The notes under the pieces are model-generated. The model did no database searches. It was given only the letters and a program-made list of their open reading frames with translations, and was not told where the DNA came from. Below, one piece after another: positions 1 to 8,288 of a stretch of DNA of 64,000 bases (position 1 is its first letter; each line of letters starts with the position of its first letter). The stretch is from assembly GCF_017165765.1 (NCBI RefSeq), contig NZ_JAFGZD010000003.1:1-64000 (forward strand), read 5' to 3'. Origin of the DNA: Pseudomonas capsici (lineage in GTDB: Bacteria; Pseudomonadota; Gammaproteobacteria; Pseudomonadales; Pseudomonadaceae). Both the position numbers and the translations under genes were made by a program.

Positions 1-69
1 TCTACGGCATCATCCAGAGGCGAAATAGCATCATCAACCAAAGCGCAGTGTCCACTTGACACTTAGAAG

Positions 70-357
70 GGCGTCCAAGGATGGCACTACCGTTACCCAG
101 ACTACTGCCAGCGTCTGAAGGAAGCGGGCCTGGAACAGAGCATGTCACGCAAGGGTAACTGTCTGGACAACGCGGCCATGGAGAGTTTCTTCGGCACGCT
201 GAAATCAGAGTTTTTTTACCGGGAACGCTTCGACACCGTAGCTGATTTACAAAAAGGACTGGATGAATATATCCACTACTACAACCACGAACGTATCAAA
301 ATGAAGCTCGGAGGCCTGAGTCCTGTGGAGTACAGGACTCAGGCTGAGGTAGCCTAG
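70..357 (+). pseudogene. IS3-family transposase remnant (C-terminal part of the integrase domain)
   Basis: The reading frame from about position 70 encodes a WHYRYPDYCQRL stretch followed by SMSRKGNCLDNAAMESFFG and ends with YNHERIKMKLGGLSPVEYR. These are typical of the DDE integrase of IS3-family OrfB proteins (IS150 type); the Glu of the catalytic triad is the one in NAAMESFFG. A TAG stop lies at 64-66, and the two upstream catalytic Asp residues are absent, so most of the gene is missing. The breakpoint falls inside the usual SDQGW motif: only QGW remains. An ATG at 142 could start a 71-residue product but nothing suggests it is functional. It would be inactive as a transposase on its own. 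Confidence 0.85.
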
Positions 358-365
358 CTACAAAC

Positions 366-390
366 TGTCCAACTTTTGGGGCGCAGTTCA
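366..390 (+). repeat. Probable right terminal inverted repeat of the IS3-family remnant
   Basis: About eight bases after the transposase stop lies TGTCCAACTTTTGGGGCGCA followed by GTTCA, ending in CA as IS3-family right ends do. The matching left end is not in the window, so the boundaries are inferred from position and from the terminal CA. Only seven bases separate this end from the start of a REP palindrome. Confidence 0.55.
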
Positions 391-396
391 TGTCTC

Positions 397-453
397 TGTA
401 GGAGGCAGCTTGCTGGCGACAACGGTGAAGTCGCCAGCAAGCTGCCTCCTACA
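397..453. repeat. REP-type palindrome
   Basis: Two perfectly complementary 24-base arms (397-420 and 430-453) flank a nine-base spacer. The arm sequence includes GTAGGAGGCAGCTTGCTGGC. This is the form of Pseudomonas REP elements, which are non-autonomous palindromes mobilised by RAYT transposases. A second element sharing a 20-base word with it lies at 49575-49614. No RAYT gene is in the window. Confidence 0.8.
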
Positions 454-516
454 GTCCTCTTACAGACTTGCAACACTTAATGCAGACACAGCCAATTCAT
501 TCACGAAAAAAACCGA

Positions 517-1605
517 TCAGGCAACCTGTTCCCGAGCCTGACGCTCGCGCTCTGCAACCAGTTCACGGGTCAGCGGGATCAGCTTCTTGCCGTAATCGAT
601 CGCATCGTCCAGCGGATCGAAACCCCGGATCAGGAACGTGGTGATTCCCAGATCGTAATAGTCCAGCAGGGCTTCAGCGACCTGTTCCGGTGTCCCTACC
701 AGCGAAGTGGAGTTGCCCTGGGCGCCGAGAAGGCCCGCAATGCCGGTCCACAGGCGCTTGTCCAGGCGCGCACCTTGAGCCGCCGCAGCCAGCAGGCGGC
801 GTGATCCTTCATTCGGCGGTTCGCGGCGTACGAAACCATTGCTCTGAGCCAGGGCAGTGGCTCTTTCCAGAATACTGTCGGCCCGCGCCCAGGCTTTCTC
901 TTCGGTCTCCGCCAGGATCGGGCGCAATGACAGGCTGAAGCGAATGGTACGGCCATGCTTTGCCGCTTCGGCGCGAACCTGTTTGACGACGTCGCGCACC
1001 TGTTCGTAGGTCTCGCCCCACAGCGCATAGACATCGGCATGCTTGCCCGCAACGGCAATGGCAGCCTGCGACGAACCGCCAAAGTACAGCGGGATATGCG
1101 GCTGCTGGGGTGATTTGACCAGCGAATGAGCGCCTTCGAACTGGTAGTAAGTACCTTGATGATCGAACGGCTTGTCGCTGGTCCACTCCTGGCGAACCAC
1201 GCTCAGATATTCATCGCTGCGGGCATAGCGTTCGTCCTTGCCGATATGACTGCCATCGGCGCGCAGTTCCGTGTCATCGCCACCGGTGATGATATGCACG
1301 GCGGTGCGCCCGCCATTGAAGACATCCAGCGTCGCGAACTGACGCGCAGCCACGGTCGGGGAAATGAAGCCCGGACGATGGGCAATCAGAAACTTGAGTC
1401 TGGTCGTGACGCTGGCGGCATGGGCTGCAACGAAAGCACTGTCAGGGCTATTGGAGTGATACGCCACCAGTGCCCGGTCGAAGCCTGCCTCTTCATGAGC
1501 CCTGGCGACCTTTTCCACGTAATCGGGCTGTATGGTCGGGCCGCTGCGTGGATGGATTTCTGATCCGGGTTGGGTGGCGATATAGCCGATGAATTCGATG
1601 CTCAT
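517..1605 (-). CDS. LLM-class (SsuD-like) flavin-dependent monooxygenase
   Basis: Predicted 362-residue luciferase-like monooxygenase that would use reduced FMN and oxygen, closest in pattern to alkanesulfonate monooxygenase SsuD. It has the SsuD-type segment HIITGGDDTELRADG near residues 104-118 followed by ERYARSDEYL, a GGSS phosphate-loop-like motif in mid protein, and a C-terminal LVGTPEQVAEALLDYYDLGI block typical of the family. The start is placed at the ATG at 1605, with an AGGAG site seven bases upstream; an earlier start would add 22 residues without a family match. No flavin reductase or sulfonate transporter lies beside it, so the substrate cannot be read from context. Confidence 0.85.
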   Translation of the reverse strand: MSIEFIGYIATQPGSEIHPRSGPTIQPDYVEKVARAHEEAGFDRALVAYHSNSPDSAFVAAHAASVTTRLKFLIAHRPGFISPTVAARQFATLDVFNGGRTAVHIITGGDDTELRADGSHIGKDERYARSDEYLSVVRQEWTSDKPFDHQGTYYQFEGAHSLVKSPQQPHIPLYFGGSSQAAIAVAGKHADVYALWGETYEQVRDVVKQVRAEAAKHGRTIRFSLSLRPILAETEEKAWARADSILERATALAQSNGFVRREPPNEGSRRLLAAAAQGARLDKRLWTGIAGLLGAQGNSTSLVGTPEQVAEALLDYYDLGITTFLIRGFDPLDDAIDYGKKLIPLTRELVAERERQAREQVA

Positions 1606-1725
1606 GACAACTCCTGCCAATGGTTGAGGTCCGTTCGACCCTGTCCACAGCACCATAAGGTGCTGCAGCATCTCCTGTGAAATTCGATTTTCGTCTAAGT
1701 TAATTATAAAAAATATGCATCATAT

Positions 1726-2649
1726 TTATTTTGGATAATCAGTTAATTGGAGAGTCTCGTTTGAGTGGCAATTGATGCGACGGCTCTGCTCCTGGCGTGC
1801 GTATTCGGCGAGCGCTTCGACACGAACTTCTGGAGGCAGGCGTACCTTTTCGGGAAACTGCTTCAGCCAGCACTGGTAAGGGCTTTCAATCCGATCCATG
1901 AAGTCCAGGCCCCAGGTATGACAGATATCCGCCCAGGCGATGAAGGAGTAGTCACTTGCCAGCCCCCATGCCCGGCCTTTTTCCAGTACCTGTTCCATCC
2001 AGTTCTGGACCTGTTCGCCGGTCTGATTGGCGAACACCGATGGGTGATGATTGGTGAGCCATTCATGAAGTTGCTCCATGAACAGCCAGTGGCAAGCCTG
2101 CTCGAAGGCAGCCAGTTGCGGCTGGCCTTGCAGCGCAAAACGCGGGTCCCAGTCTTGAGGCGGGTTGTTGTGGCTAAAGCGGGTGAAAGGGGGATCAGGC
2201 TGAGGGTGCCAGCAATGAATCGGTGTCTTGACCCATAAGTCGGTGACCGGACCCAGCAATGAGTCCAGATGGTCCTGGGGATAGCTCGACAACCAGAAAT
2301 ACGTCACGACAGGGTCGGCAAAGCGCAGCAGGCTGCTGTTGCCCATATGGTCCGGCGGCTGGAGAAAGTGGCGCAGGTGGCTGGCGACGGTGCGCAAGGG
2401 GGCCTGACTGGCGAAGACACTGGCATACAGATGCTGGGCCGGAGTCTGTTGCCATTCGGTTATCAGGGCAGTGCCGACAGGCGCATGTACCAGAATCGGT
2501 CCTTGCTCCTTGACAGGTTCCAGACCTGTACACAGGTAAAGCGGCAGGATCTCCAGAGGCTCGCCTCGTTGTTGCAGTTGGCAAATGACATTCGGGCGCA
2601 GAGCACCATCAATCAACATGTAATTGGCCTGGTAAGCAGGTGTGAACAT
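1726..2649 (-). CDS. DUF4123 domain protein, orphan type VI secretion adaptor-like
   Basis: 307-residue protein whose N-terminal half matches the DUF4123 pattern: a YMLIDGALRPN opening, LYLCTGLEPVKEQGPILV and a GNSSLLRFADPVV segment near the middle. DUF4123 proteins (Tap/TEC, VasW type) are chaperones that load effectors onto VgrG spikes of type VI secretion systems, and normally sit between vgrG and the effector gene. Here there is no VgrG, PAAR or toxin gene on either side, so this is an orphan copy. The start at 2649 is chosen because the domain begins there and a GGAA lies upstream. The C-terminal 130 residues are Trp-rich and have no assignment. Confidence 0.65.
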   Translation of the reverse strand: MFTPAYQANYMLIDGALRPNVICQLQQRGEPLEILPLYLCTGLEPVKEQGPILVHAPVGTALITEWQQTPAQHLYASVFASQAPLRTVASHLRHFLQPPDHMGNSSLLRFADPVVTYFWLSSYPQDHLDSLLGPVTDLWVKTPIHCWHPQPDPPFTRFSHNNPPQDWDPRFALQGQPQLAAFEQACHWLFMEQLHEWLTNHHPSVFANQTGEQVQNWMEQVLEKGRAWGLASDYSFIAWADICHTWGLDFMDRIESPYQCWLKQFPEKVRLPPEVRVEALAEYARQEQSRRINCHSNETLQLTDYPK

Positions 2650-2804
2650 CCCTTGTTCCTTCGTTCTTGCAAGCGACGCTGCTCGCTGAATGGCATTGCC
2701 TCTATCAAGAGTCATGCCTGAATTTATTTCCCTATTTAAATCAATGTTTTAACTTTTTAATGAGCAGTTTTTGGCTGTTTCTTGGGCAATTTCTCCGGAT
2801 AGAC

Positions 2805-2925
2805 TGCGCAAAAAAATGCGCACGTGCGCAATATCGTGCGCACTTGGATGGCGGGCTTGATCTGCAAGGGATGTAGCGATTTGCAGGGTGTTTTTTTGCA
2901 GAGGGCGTGCGCAGTACATTGCGCA
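2805..2925. promoter_or_regulatory. Cluster of six TGCGCA words in a 408-base divergent intergenic region
   Basis: The region 2650-3057 contains no gene I can support. Inside it TGCGCA occurs at 2805, 2817, 2825, 2837, 2908 and 2920. Positions 2817-2830 form a perfect 14-base palindrome (TGCGCACGTGCGCA), and GTGCGCA at 2824 is repeated at 2836. The flanking DNA is AT-rich with T and A runs. It lies between the divergent DUF4123 and SelW-like genes, where an operator would sit. Whether any protein binds is unknown; a low-complexity repeat with no function is the alternative. Confidence 0.45.
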
Positions 2926-3057
2926 TCAAGGCTTGTGGCTACTATTGATAGGTGGGCAGTTAAAAAATGGAGTTCCACAAACGTCATGAAAACAAGGAAT
3001 GTTTATCATGTGCCCTATCGTGGGTATATCAATTGATTTGTCTTGAAGAGCTCGCTC

Positions 3058-3360
3058 ATGTCACTCGAAAAAGCTGAAGTCGTCATTACCTATTGCACCC
3101 AGTGCCAGTGGCTGTTGCGCGCAGCCTGGCTGGCCCAGGAATTGTTGAGTACGTTTTCGGACGATCTGGGCAAGGTTTCTCTGGAGCCGGGGACCGGCGG
3201 AGTGTTTCGCATCACCTGTGCGGGCGTACAGATCTGGGAGCGCAAGGCCGATGGGGGCTTTCCTGAGGCCAAGATTCTCAAGCAGCGAGTACGCGATCAG
3301 ATCGACCCCCTGCGCGATCTGGGGCACAACGACAGGTCGGGTCAGTCAGAAACCCCGTAA
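3058..3360 (+). CDS. SelT/SelW/SelH (Rdx) family redox protein
   Basis: 100-residue thioredoxin-like protein of the Rdx family. The motif CTQC at residues 13-16 follows a short first beta strand, in the place where animal SelW has Cys-x-x-Sec; here both are cysteine. The GTGGVFRI and WERKADGGFPEAKILKQ segments match the conserved core of the family. The function in bacteria is not established beyond a presumed thiol-disulfide role. The ATG at 3058 is preferred over an in-frame TTG at 3043, because a GAAGAG site lies eight bases before the ATG. The next gene starts 99 bases downstream. Confidence 0.8.
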   Translation: MSLEKAEVVITYCTQCQWLLRAAWLAQELLSTFSDDLGKVSLEPGTGGVFRITCAGVQIWERKADGGFPEAKILKQRVRDQIDPLRDLGHNDRSGQSETP

Positions 3361-3459
3361 AAGCAGTGCTGGCGCTTTGTCACTGCACGGTCATGAGAGC
3401 GTCACACTCAATTAACCCGCATGCCGCACTCTCTTGGAAAACCTGCCGGAGGTCTTCCC

Positions 3460-4281
3460 ATGAGCAGTGCTCAGCTTGCCAAACCCAGCTCCAAGCAACG
3501 TGTGCGGACCTTATGGATTTCCGATGTGCATCTGGGCACTCGCGACTGTCAGGCTGAGCATCTGTCGGCTTTTCTCAAGCGTTATCAGGCCGACAAGGTC
3601 TATCTGGTAGGCGACATCATCGACGGCTGGAAACTGCGCAGCGGCATGTACTGGCCTCAGGCGCATACCAACGTGATACGCCGCCTGCTGACCATGAGCA
3701 AGCGCGGCACCGAGGTGATTTATATCACCGGCAATCATGATGAGTTTCTGCGCCGTTACTCGAAGCTGATCCTGGGCAATATCCAGTTGGTGGACGAGAT
3801 CGAGCACGTCACGGCCGATGGCCGCCGCTTGCTGGTGATTCATGGCGACCAGTTCGACGTCATCACACGCTATCACCGCTGGCTGGCCTTTCTGGGAGAT
3901 TCGGCCTACGAATTCACGCTGACCCTCAATCGCTGGCTCAATCACTGGCGGGCAAAGTACGGTTACGGCTACTGGTCGCTGTCGGCGTACCTGAAGCACA
4001 AGGTCAAGACCGCCGTGAACTTCATCAGCGACTTCGAGGAAGCCATTGCCCATGAATGCGTGAAGCGAGGGCTCGATGGCGTGGTGTGCGGGCACATTCA
4101 CCATGCTGAAATCCGCATGGTCGGTGAGGTGGAATACCTCAATTGCGGCGACTGGGTGGAGTCCTGCACCGCTCTGATCGAGCATCTGGACGGCACCATC
4201 GAACTGTTTCGTCTGGCCGACGCGCACATTCAGCAGAAGGCTGCTGCGCAGCAGGAGCCTGTCGCTGAATCCGTCCTCTGA
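3460..4281 (+). CDS. UDP-2,3-diacylglucosamine diphosphatase-like metallophosphatase
   Basis: 273-residue calcineurin-like phosphoesterase with all the metal-binding motifs visible: DVH at 22-24, GDIID at 51-55, GNHDE at 91-95, HGD at 128-130 and a C-terminal GHIHHAE. This two-metal fold is shared with LpxH, which cleaves UDP-diacylglucosamine in lipid A synthesis, and this subfamily is usually labelled LpxH-like. The true substrate is uncertain because Pseudomonas has a separate LpxH. The ATG at 3460 is preceded by GGAGG at 3448-3452, better than the in-frame ATG at 3421. It converges closely on the next gene, with six bases between the stops. Confidence 0.85.
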   Translation: MSSAQLAKPSSKQRVRTLWISDVHLGTRDCQAEHLSAFLKRYQADKVYLVGDIIDGWKLRSGMYWPQAHTNVIRRLLTMSKRGTEVIYITGNHDEFLRRYSKLILGNIQLVDEIEHVTADGRRLLVIHGDQFDVITRYHRWLAFLGDSAYEFTLTLNRWLNHWRAKYGYGYWSLSAYLKHKVKTAVNFISDFEEAIAHECVKRGLDGVVCGHIHHAEIRMVGEVEYLNCGDWVESCTALIEHLDGTIELFRLADAHIQQKAAAQQEPVAESVL

Positions 4282-4287
4282 TTCTGT

Positions 4288-4599
4288 CTAGAAGGGCACC
4301 TTGCCCAGCAGCATGTCCCGGTACATGACGAAGTCGCCGAGCAGGCTGTAGAACGGATGCCTGAAAGTGGCAGGCCGGTTTTTCTCGAAGAAGAAATGCC
4401 CCGCCCAGGCAAAGCCGTAACCGGCCACTGGCAGCAGCCACAATAGCCACCATCGGCCACTGCCGATGCCGAATGCCAGCAGGAAAATCACCAGACTGGT
4501 GCCGATGAAATGCAGGCGTCGGCTGGTGCTGCTGCGGTGTTCCTGCAGATAGAAAGGATAGAACTCGGCGAAGCTGGTGAAGCGTTTGACGTGGTCCAT
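4288..4599 (-). CDS. Mpo1-like (DUF962) small membrane protein
   Basis: 103-residue protein with the DUF962 signature: FYLQEHRSSTSRRLHFIGTS near the start, two or three hydrophobic segments, and GHFFFEKNRPATFRHP followed by LLGDFVMYRDMLLG. The yeast homologue Mpo1 is an iron-dependent dioxygenase of 2-hydroxy fatty acids, and the conserved His residues are present here; the role in bacteria is unproven. The start at 4599 is taken for the GAGGGTG upstream; a start at 4614 would add five residues. It is preceded on the same strand by no obvious partner: trkH starts well upstream at 6111 and ends 57 bases away. Confidence 0.8.
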   Translation of the reverse strand: MDHVKRFTSFAEFYPFYLQEHRSSTSRRLHFIGTSLVIFLLAFGIGSGRWWLLWLLPVAGYGFAWAGHFFFEKNRPATFRHPFYSLLGDFVMYRDMLLGKVPF

Positions 4600-4656
4600 G
4601 ATGCCCACCCTCATGTCAGCTTGCCCCAGTCTAGCCGAGAGAGGGTGAGCCCTGCA

Positions 4657-6111
4657 TCAATGTCGCCAGAACGCCGGTACGCAAAGTACCAGCACGGTGA
4701 TGATCTCCAGGCGCCCCAGCAGCATGCCGGCGGACAGAATCCATTTCGCAGCATCCGGCAGCGTGGAGAAGTTGCCGGCTGGCCCGATGATTTCACCCAG
4801 GCCCGGCCCCACGCCGGATACCGTGCTTGCCGCGCCGGTCAGGGCTGTCATCCAGTCCAGGCCCAGCAGTGAAAGCAGCAGGGCGATGACGCAAATGGTG
4901 ATGGTGAAGAAGAACGAAAAGGTCAGAATCGAGCGAACGATCTCGTCGTCCAGCCTGTGCCCGTTGTACTTCTGCTTGATGACCGCCCGCGGGTGGATCA
5001 ACTGATTGAGGTTGGCCTTGAGCAGGATGTAGGCCACCTGAAAGCGGAAGATTTTCACGCCGCCCGCCGTCGAGCCGGAGCAGCCGCCAATGAAACCCAG
5101 ATAGAAAAACAGCATCAGCGAGAAATTGCCCCACAGGCTGTAGTCGCCCAGGGCGAAGCCGGTGGTGGTGACCACCGAAGTCACGTTCAGGGCCACATGG
5201 CGCAAGGCGTCGCTCCAGGGCAGATCGGTTGTGGCACCGTACCAGAGGGTCATCATGAGCCAGGTCACCAGCAGCAGACCGATCAGGCCCTGAACCTGTT
5301 CATCCTTGATCAGTGCCTTGCGATTGCCGCGCAGGGTTGCCACGTACAGCGTAAAGGGCAGGCTGCCGAGGATCATCACCACGATTGCGACCCAGTGCAC
5401 CGCCGGTTGCGGCCACTTTGCCAGAGAAAGGTCGGACGTGGAGAAACCACCCGTGGAAATGGCCGACATCGCATGGTTTATTGCGTCGAACAGGCTCATG
5501 CCCGCTGCCCAGAACGCCAGACTGCCCAGGGCGGTAAAGCCGACATAGGCGAGGACGATGAACTTGGCCACCATGTGCGAGCGTGGCATGACCTTTTCGG
5601 ACCGGTCGGAAGATTCGGTCTGGAACAGGCGCATGCCGCCGATGCGCAACAGCGGCAGAATCGCCACTGCCATGCCGATGAAGCCGATGCCGCCCAGCCA
5701 GTGCAGCATGGAGCGCCAGATCAGAATCCCCGGCGACATGCTGTCCAGATTGCTGAGTACGGTCGAGCCGGTGGCCGTGATGCCCGACATGCTTTCGAAA
5801 AACGAGTCGGTGTAGCTGATGTGCTGGGTCAGCAGGAAGGGCAGGGCAGCGAAGATGCAGACGATGATCCAGCTGGAAACCGTGAGCATGTACATGTCCC
5901 GTGGGCGCAGATGCACATGCTCCGGTCGCCCCGGCACAACCAGGGCCAGACCCGCGATAAAGGTGATGGCGCTGGCCCACAGAAAGGAACGCAGGTCTTC
6001 GAAGCGCTCGTAGATGACCAGTGTCGCCATGGGCACGATCATGGCGACTGCCAGAGTGATCAGGAATATGCCGATGATGAAACCGATGATGCGAAGGGTC
6101 GGCAACGCCAT
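4657..6111 (-). CDS. trkH: Trk-type potassium uptake protein TrkH
   Basis: 484-residue inner membrane channel subunit that takes up potassium together with cytoplasmic TrkA. Its four pore loops can be read: GITATGSTVL near residue 110, AISTGGFSTS, VVTTTGFALG and STVSGVGPGLG, each carrying the Gly of the selectivity filter. Many hydrophobic helices separate them, and length matches the family (about 483-485). The start at 6111 gives the MALPTLRIIGFIIG N-terminus expected for Pseudomonas TrkH; a 48-residue upstream extension in the same frame overlaps the divergent gene's leader and is unlikely. trkA is not in the window. Confidence 0.93.
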   Translation of the reverse strand: MALPTLRIIGFIIGIFLITLAVAMIVPMATLVIYERFEDLRSFLWASAITFIAGLALVVPGRPEHVHLRPRDMYMLTVSSWIIVCIFAALPFLLTQHISYTDSFFESMSGITATGSTVLSNLDSMSPGILIWRSMLHWLGGIGFIGMAVAILPLLRIGGMRLFQTESSDRSEKVMPRSHMVAKFIVLAYVGFTALGSLAFWAAGMSLFDAINHAMSAISTGGFSTSDLSLAKWPQPAVHWVAIVVMILGSLPFTLYVATLRGNRKALIKDEQVQGLIGLLLVTWLMMTLWYGATTDLPWSDALRHVALNVTSVVTTTGFALGDYSLWGNFSLMLFFYLGFIGGCSGSTAGGVKIFRFQVAYILLKANLNQLIHPRAVIKQKYNGHRLDDEIVRSILTFSFFFTITICVIALLLSLLGLDWMTALTGAASTVSGVGPGLGEIIGPAGNFSTLPDAAKWILSAGMLLGRLEIITVLVLCVPAFWRH

Positions 6112-6273
6112 GAACTGCTCGGACTGAATAGGGAAAGGCGGGTATTTTACCTGCGCCTGAAGGCATGTAAACCGACAGGCATGACTCATCGATGGTAAGT
6201 AATCGGTCAGCGTGCTCGTTATTGACTCTGAACACACTTTAGAATGCCCGATCAATTTTCAAGGAGGTCGCCC

Positions 6274-6834
6274 ATGGAGGCACTCGACGTTTTGCTCAAT
6301 CGTGTTTCGGTACCGCGATTGGTCGATCCCGCTCCGGATGCTGCACAGCGGGAAATCCTGTTTGGCGCAGCCTTGCGCTCACCCGATCACGGCCAGTTGC
6401 GGCCTTATCGTTTCATCACGGTCGAAGGCCCGGCTCGCGAGCGCATGGGTGAACTGCTGGTCGAGGCTCTGCAGCAGAGCGGTGGTGAAATCACGCCTCA
6501 GGCTCTGGACAAGGCGCGTCTCGGACCGCTGCGTGCTCCGCTGGTGGTCGTGGTGGTTGCGCGCTTGCAGGACCATTTCAAGGTGCCGCGCAAGGAGCAG
6601 TTGATCACTGCTGGCTGTGCCGCGCATGCCGTGTTGCTGGCCGCTTATGCCCAGGGCGTCGGCGCAGTATGGCGTACTGGCGATCTGTCTTACTCGCCCC
6701 ATGTGGCCAAGGGGTTCGGGCTGGCCGACGATGAAGAGGTCATCGCCTTCCTGTATCTGGGCACGCCGCAGAACCCGCCACGTGAAGCACCGAAAGTGGA
6801 TGTGGGTGGTTTTGTCAGCGAGTGGCAGGGCTGA
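6274..6834 (+). CDS. Nitroreductase family protein (YdjA-like)
   Basis: 186-residue FMN-dependent oxidoreductase of the minimal YdjA type. It has the family's LFGAALRSPDHGQLRPYRFI segment near the N-terminus, in which Arg and Ser/His contact FMN, the middle AAHAVLLAAYAQGVGAVWRT helix and the C-terminal EEVIAFLYLGTP. The physiological substrate is not known. The start at 6274 follows a strong AGGAGG site at 6262-6267; an upstream ATG at 6244 lies before that site. It is transcribed away from trkH and meets the kinase gene tail to tail 33 bases downstream. Confidence 0.88.
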   Translation: MEALDVLLNRVSVPRLVDPAPDAAQREILFGAALRSPDHGQLRPYRFITVEGPARERMGELLVEALQQSGGEITPQALDKARLGPLRAPLVVVVVARLQDHFKVPRKEQLITAGCAAHAVLLAAYAQGVGAVWRTGDLSYSPHVAKGFGLADDEEVIAFLYLGTPQNPPREAPKVDVGGFVSEWQG

Positions 6835-6867
6835 TGGCCGGTCGCTCGGATGAGCGACCGGAATCGA

Positions 6868-8208
6868 TCAGTTTGTCTGCGGGTTGACGGGCTCAAGCGG
6901 TATTTCCAGCGTGGCGAGGAAACCGCCTTCAGGGTGATTGCCCAGTGTCAGGCTGCCGCCATGACGTTCCGCGGCCCGTTTGGCGATGGCCAGTCCCAGG
7001 CCGTGGCCGGGTGCCGTCTGTCCGGGCGCGCGATAGAACGGCTCGCCCAGTTGTGACAGATGTTCCTGGGCGACGCCGGGGCCACGGTCGCGCACGCTCA
7101 ATCGAACATGATTGTCCACGCGCATGGCCTGCACATCGATGGTCTGCTCCGGCGGATTGAAGCGCAGGGCGTTGCGCAGCAGGTTGTCCACCGCGCGCTC
7201 GAGCATGTCCGGCCAGCCTTGCAGTTGCAGGTTGTCCGGCACCTGAATCCTGATGTTCTGAGGCTCGTCTTCCAGTTGCGTGTCGTTTTTCAGACGCTGC
7301 AGCATGCTGCCCAGATCCACAGGCTCCGGGCCGCCAAAATCGGCATCCAGACGGGCCAGGGCAAGAATTTCGCTGATCAGTGCTTCCAGGCGGTCGCATT
7401 CGCGGCCCAGACGAGGCCAGAGTTTTTCCCGCTCTGCCGGTTCTGCCCGTTCGGCCAGTGCCAGAGCAATGCGTAGTCGCGCCAGGGGCGAGCGCAGTTC
7501 ATGCGACACATCGCGAAGCAGTTGACGCTGGCTGCCGATCAGGCTTTGCAGGCGTGCGCCCATGCGGTTGAAGTCGGTCGCCAGTACTCCGAACTCGTCT
7601 CGGCGGTTGGCCAGTTGTGCCAGGCTGTGCTGCTGATAGCTGGTCTGCCCCAGGTCATGCACGGCTCCGCGCAGTCTGCTCAGTGGCCGGGTGATGGAGA
7701 GTGTCACCAACAGACTGAACAGGGTCAGCACCACCAGCGCGATACCCAGCGCGCTCAGCGGCCACATCAGGCTCTGGCGGTGCCAGTCCTCGATTTCTGG
7801 ATGCGGGATACGAAAGATCAGCAGGTAAGTGATGCCGGTATTGTCGCTGGTGTATTCGGTGGTCAGGCGACGCCATGGCAATTGACGCGAGTCGTCCTGC
7901 TGGCGGGCTTCAAAGGCTGCTGCCCGGGGAGGAAAGGTGCCGAGTACCACTGGCTCGCCATTGTCATTGAGCACCTGCACATCGATACGGTTACGGCGCT
8001 TTACGTTCTGCAGATAGTCCTGAGCCGTGGCTGCGCCTTGCTCTTCATAGATTTGCACCCATTTTTTCGGCAGTTCGTTCAGGACCGGGTGACGACTGAG
8101 AATCCAGGCATCCTGATTGAGCATATGCCCAAGCAGAATCGACAGGCCTGCAACCAGGGCAATGGCTAACCAGAAGCTGGCCAGTATTCGCCAGAACAAT
8201 GAACGCAC
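6868..8208 (-). CDS. cpxA: CpxA-like sensor histidine kinase
   Basis: 446-residue inner membrane kinase. Transmembrane helices are near residues 7-27 and 150-172, enclosing a periplasmic sensor domain, then a HAMP segment (about 173-225), the phospho-accepting His236 in DVSHELRSPLARL, and an ATPase domain with NLLRNALRF, DRGPG and GHGLGLAIA. It would phosphorylate the regulator encoded at 8893-9570. The gene order regulator, CpxP-like, kinase matches P. aeruginosa PA3204-PA3206. The start is a GTG at 8208 with GAGG eight bases upstream. A 13-base-pair hairpin ends nine bases before that ribosome site, so translation or readthrough may be tuned. Confidence 0.9.
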   Translation of the reverse strand: MRSLFWRILASFWLAIALVAGLSILLGHMLNQDAWILSRHPVLNELPKKWVQIYEEQGAATAQDYLQNVKRRNRIDVQVLNDNGEPVVLGTFPPRAAAFEARQQDDSRQLPWRRLTTEYTSDNTGITYLLIFRIPHPEIEDWHRQSLMWPLSALGIALVVLTLFSLLVTLSITRPLSRLRGAVHDLGQTSYQQHSLAQLANRRDEFGVLATDFNRMGARLQSLIGSQRQLLRDVSHELRSPLARLRIALALAERAEPAEREKLWPRLGRECDRLEALISEILALARLDADFGGPEPVDLGSMLQRLKNDTQLEDEPQNIRIQVPDNLQLQGWPDMLERAVDNLLRNALRFNPPEQTIDVQAMRVDNHVRLSVRDRGPGVAQEHLSQLGEPFYRAPGQTAPGHGLGLAIAKRAAERHGGSLTLGNHPEGGFLATLEIPLEPVNPQTN

Positions 8209-8226
8209 AGGATGACCTCAATGGAG

Positions 8227-8257
8227 AAACCCGACATGCAGCAAGCATGTCGGGTTT
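8227..8257 (-). terminator. Hairpin between cpxP-like and cpxA-like genes
   Basis: AAACCCGACATGC at 8227-8239 pairs perfectly with 8245-8257 around a five-base loop. It lies in the 80-base gap between two genes transcribed in the same direction. On the minus strand the 3' arm ends in AAACCCG-complement order with no T tract after it (only the Ts within the stem), so it may act as a partial terminator, mRNA 3' end stabiliser or an element close to the kinase ribosome site rather than as a full stop. Confidence 0.65.
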
Positions 8258-8288
8258 GAGTGACGGGAGCAAATTCGCAGTCTGGCGA

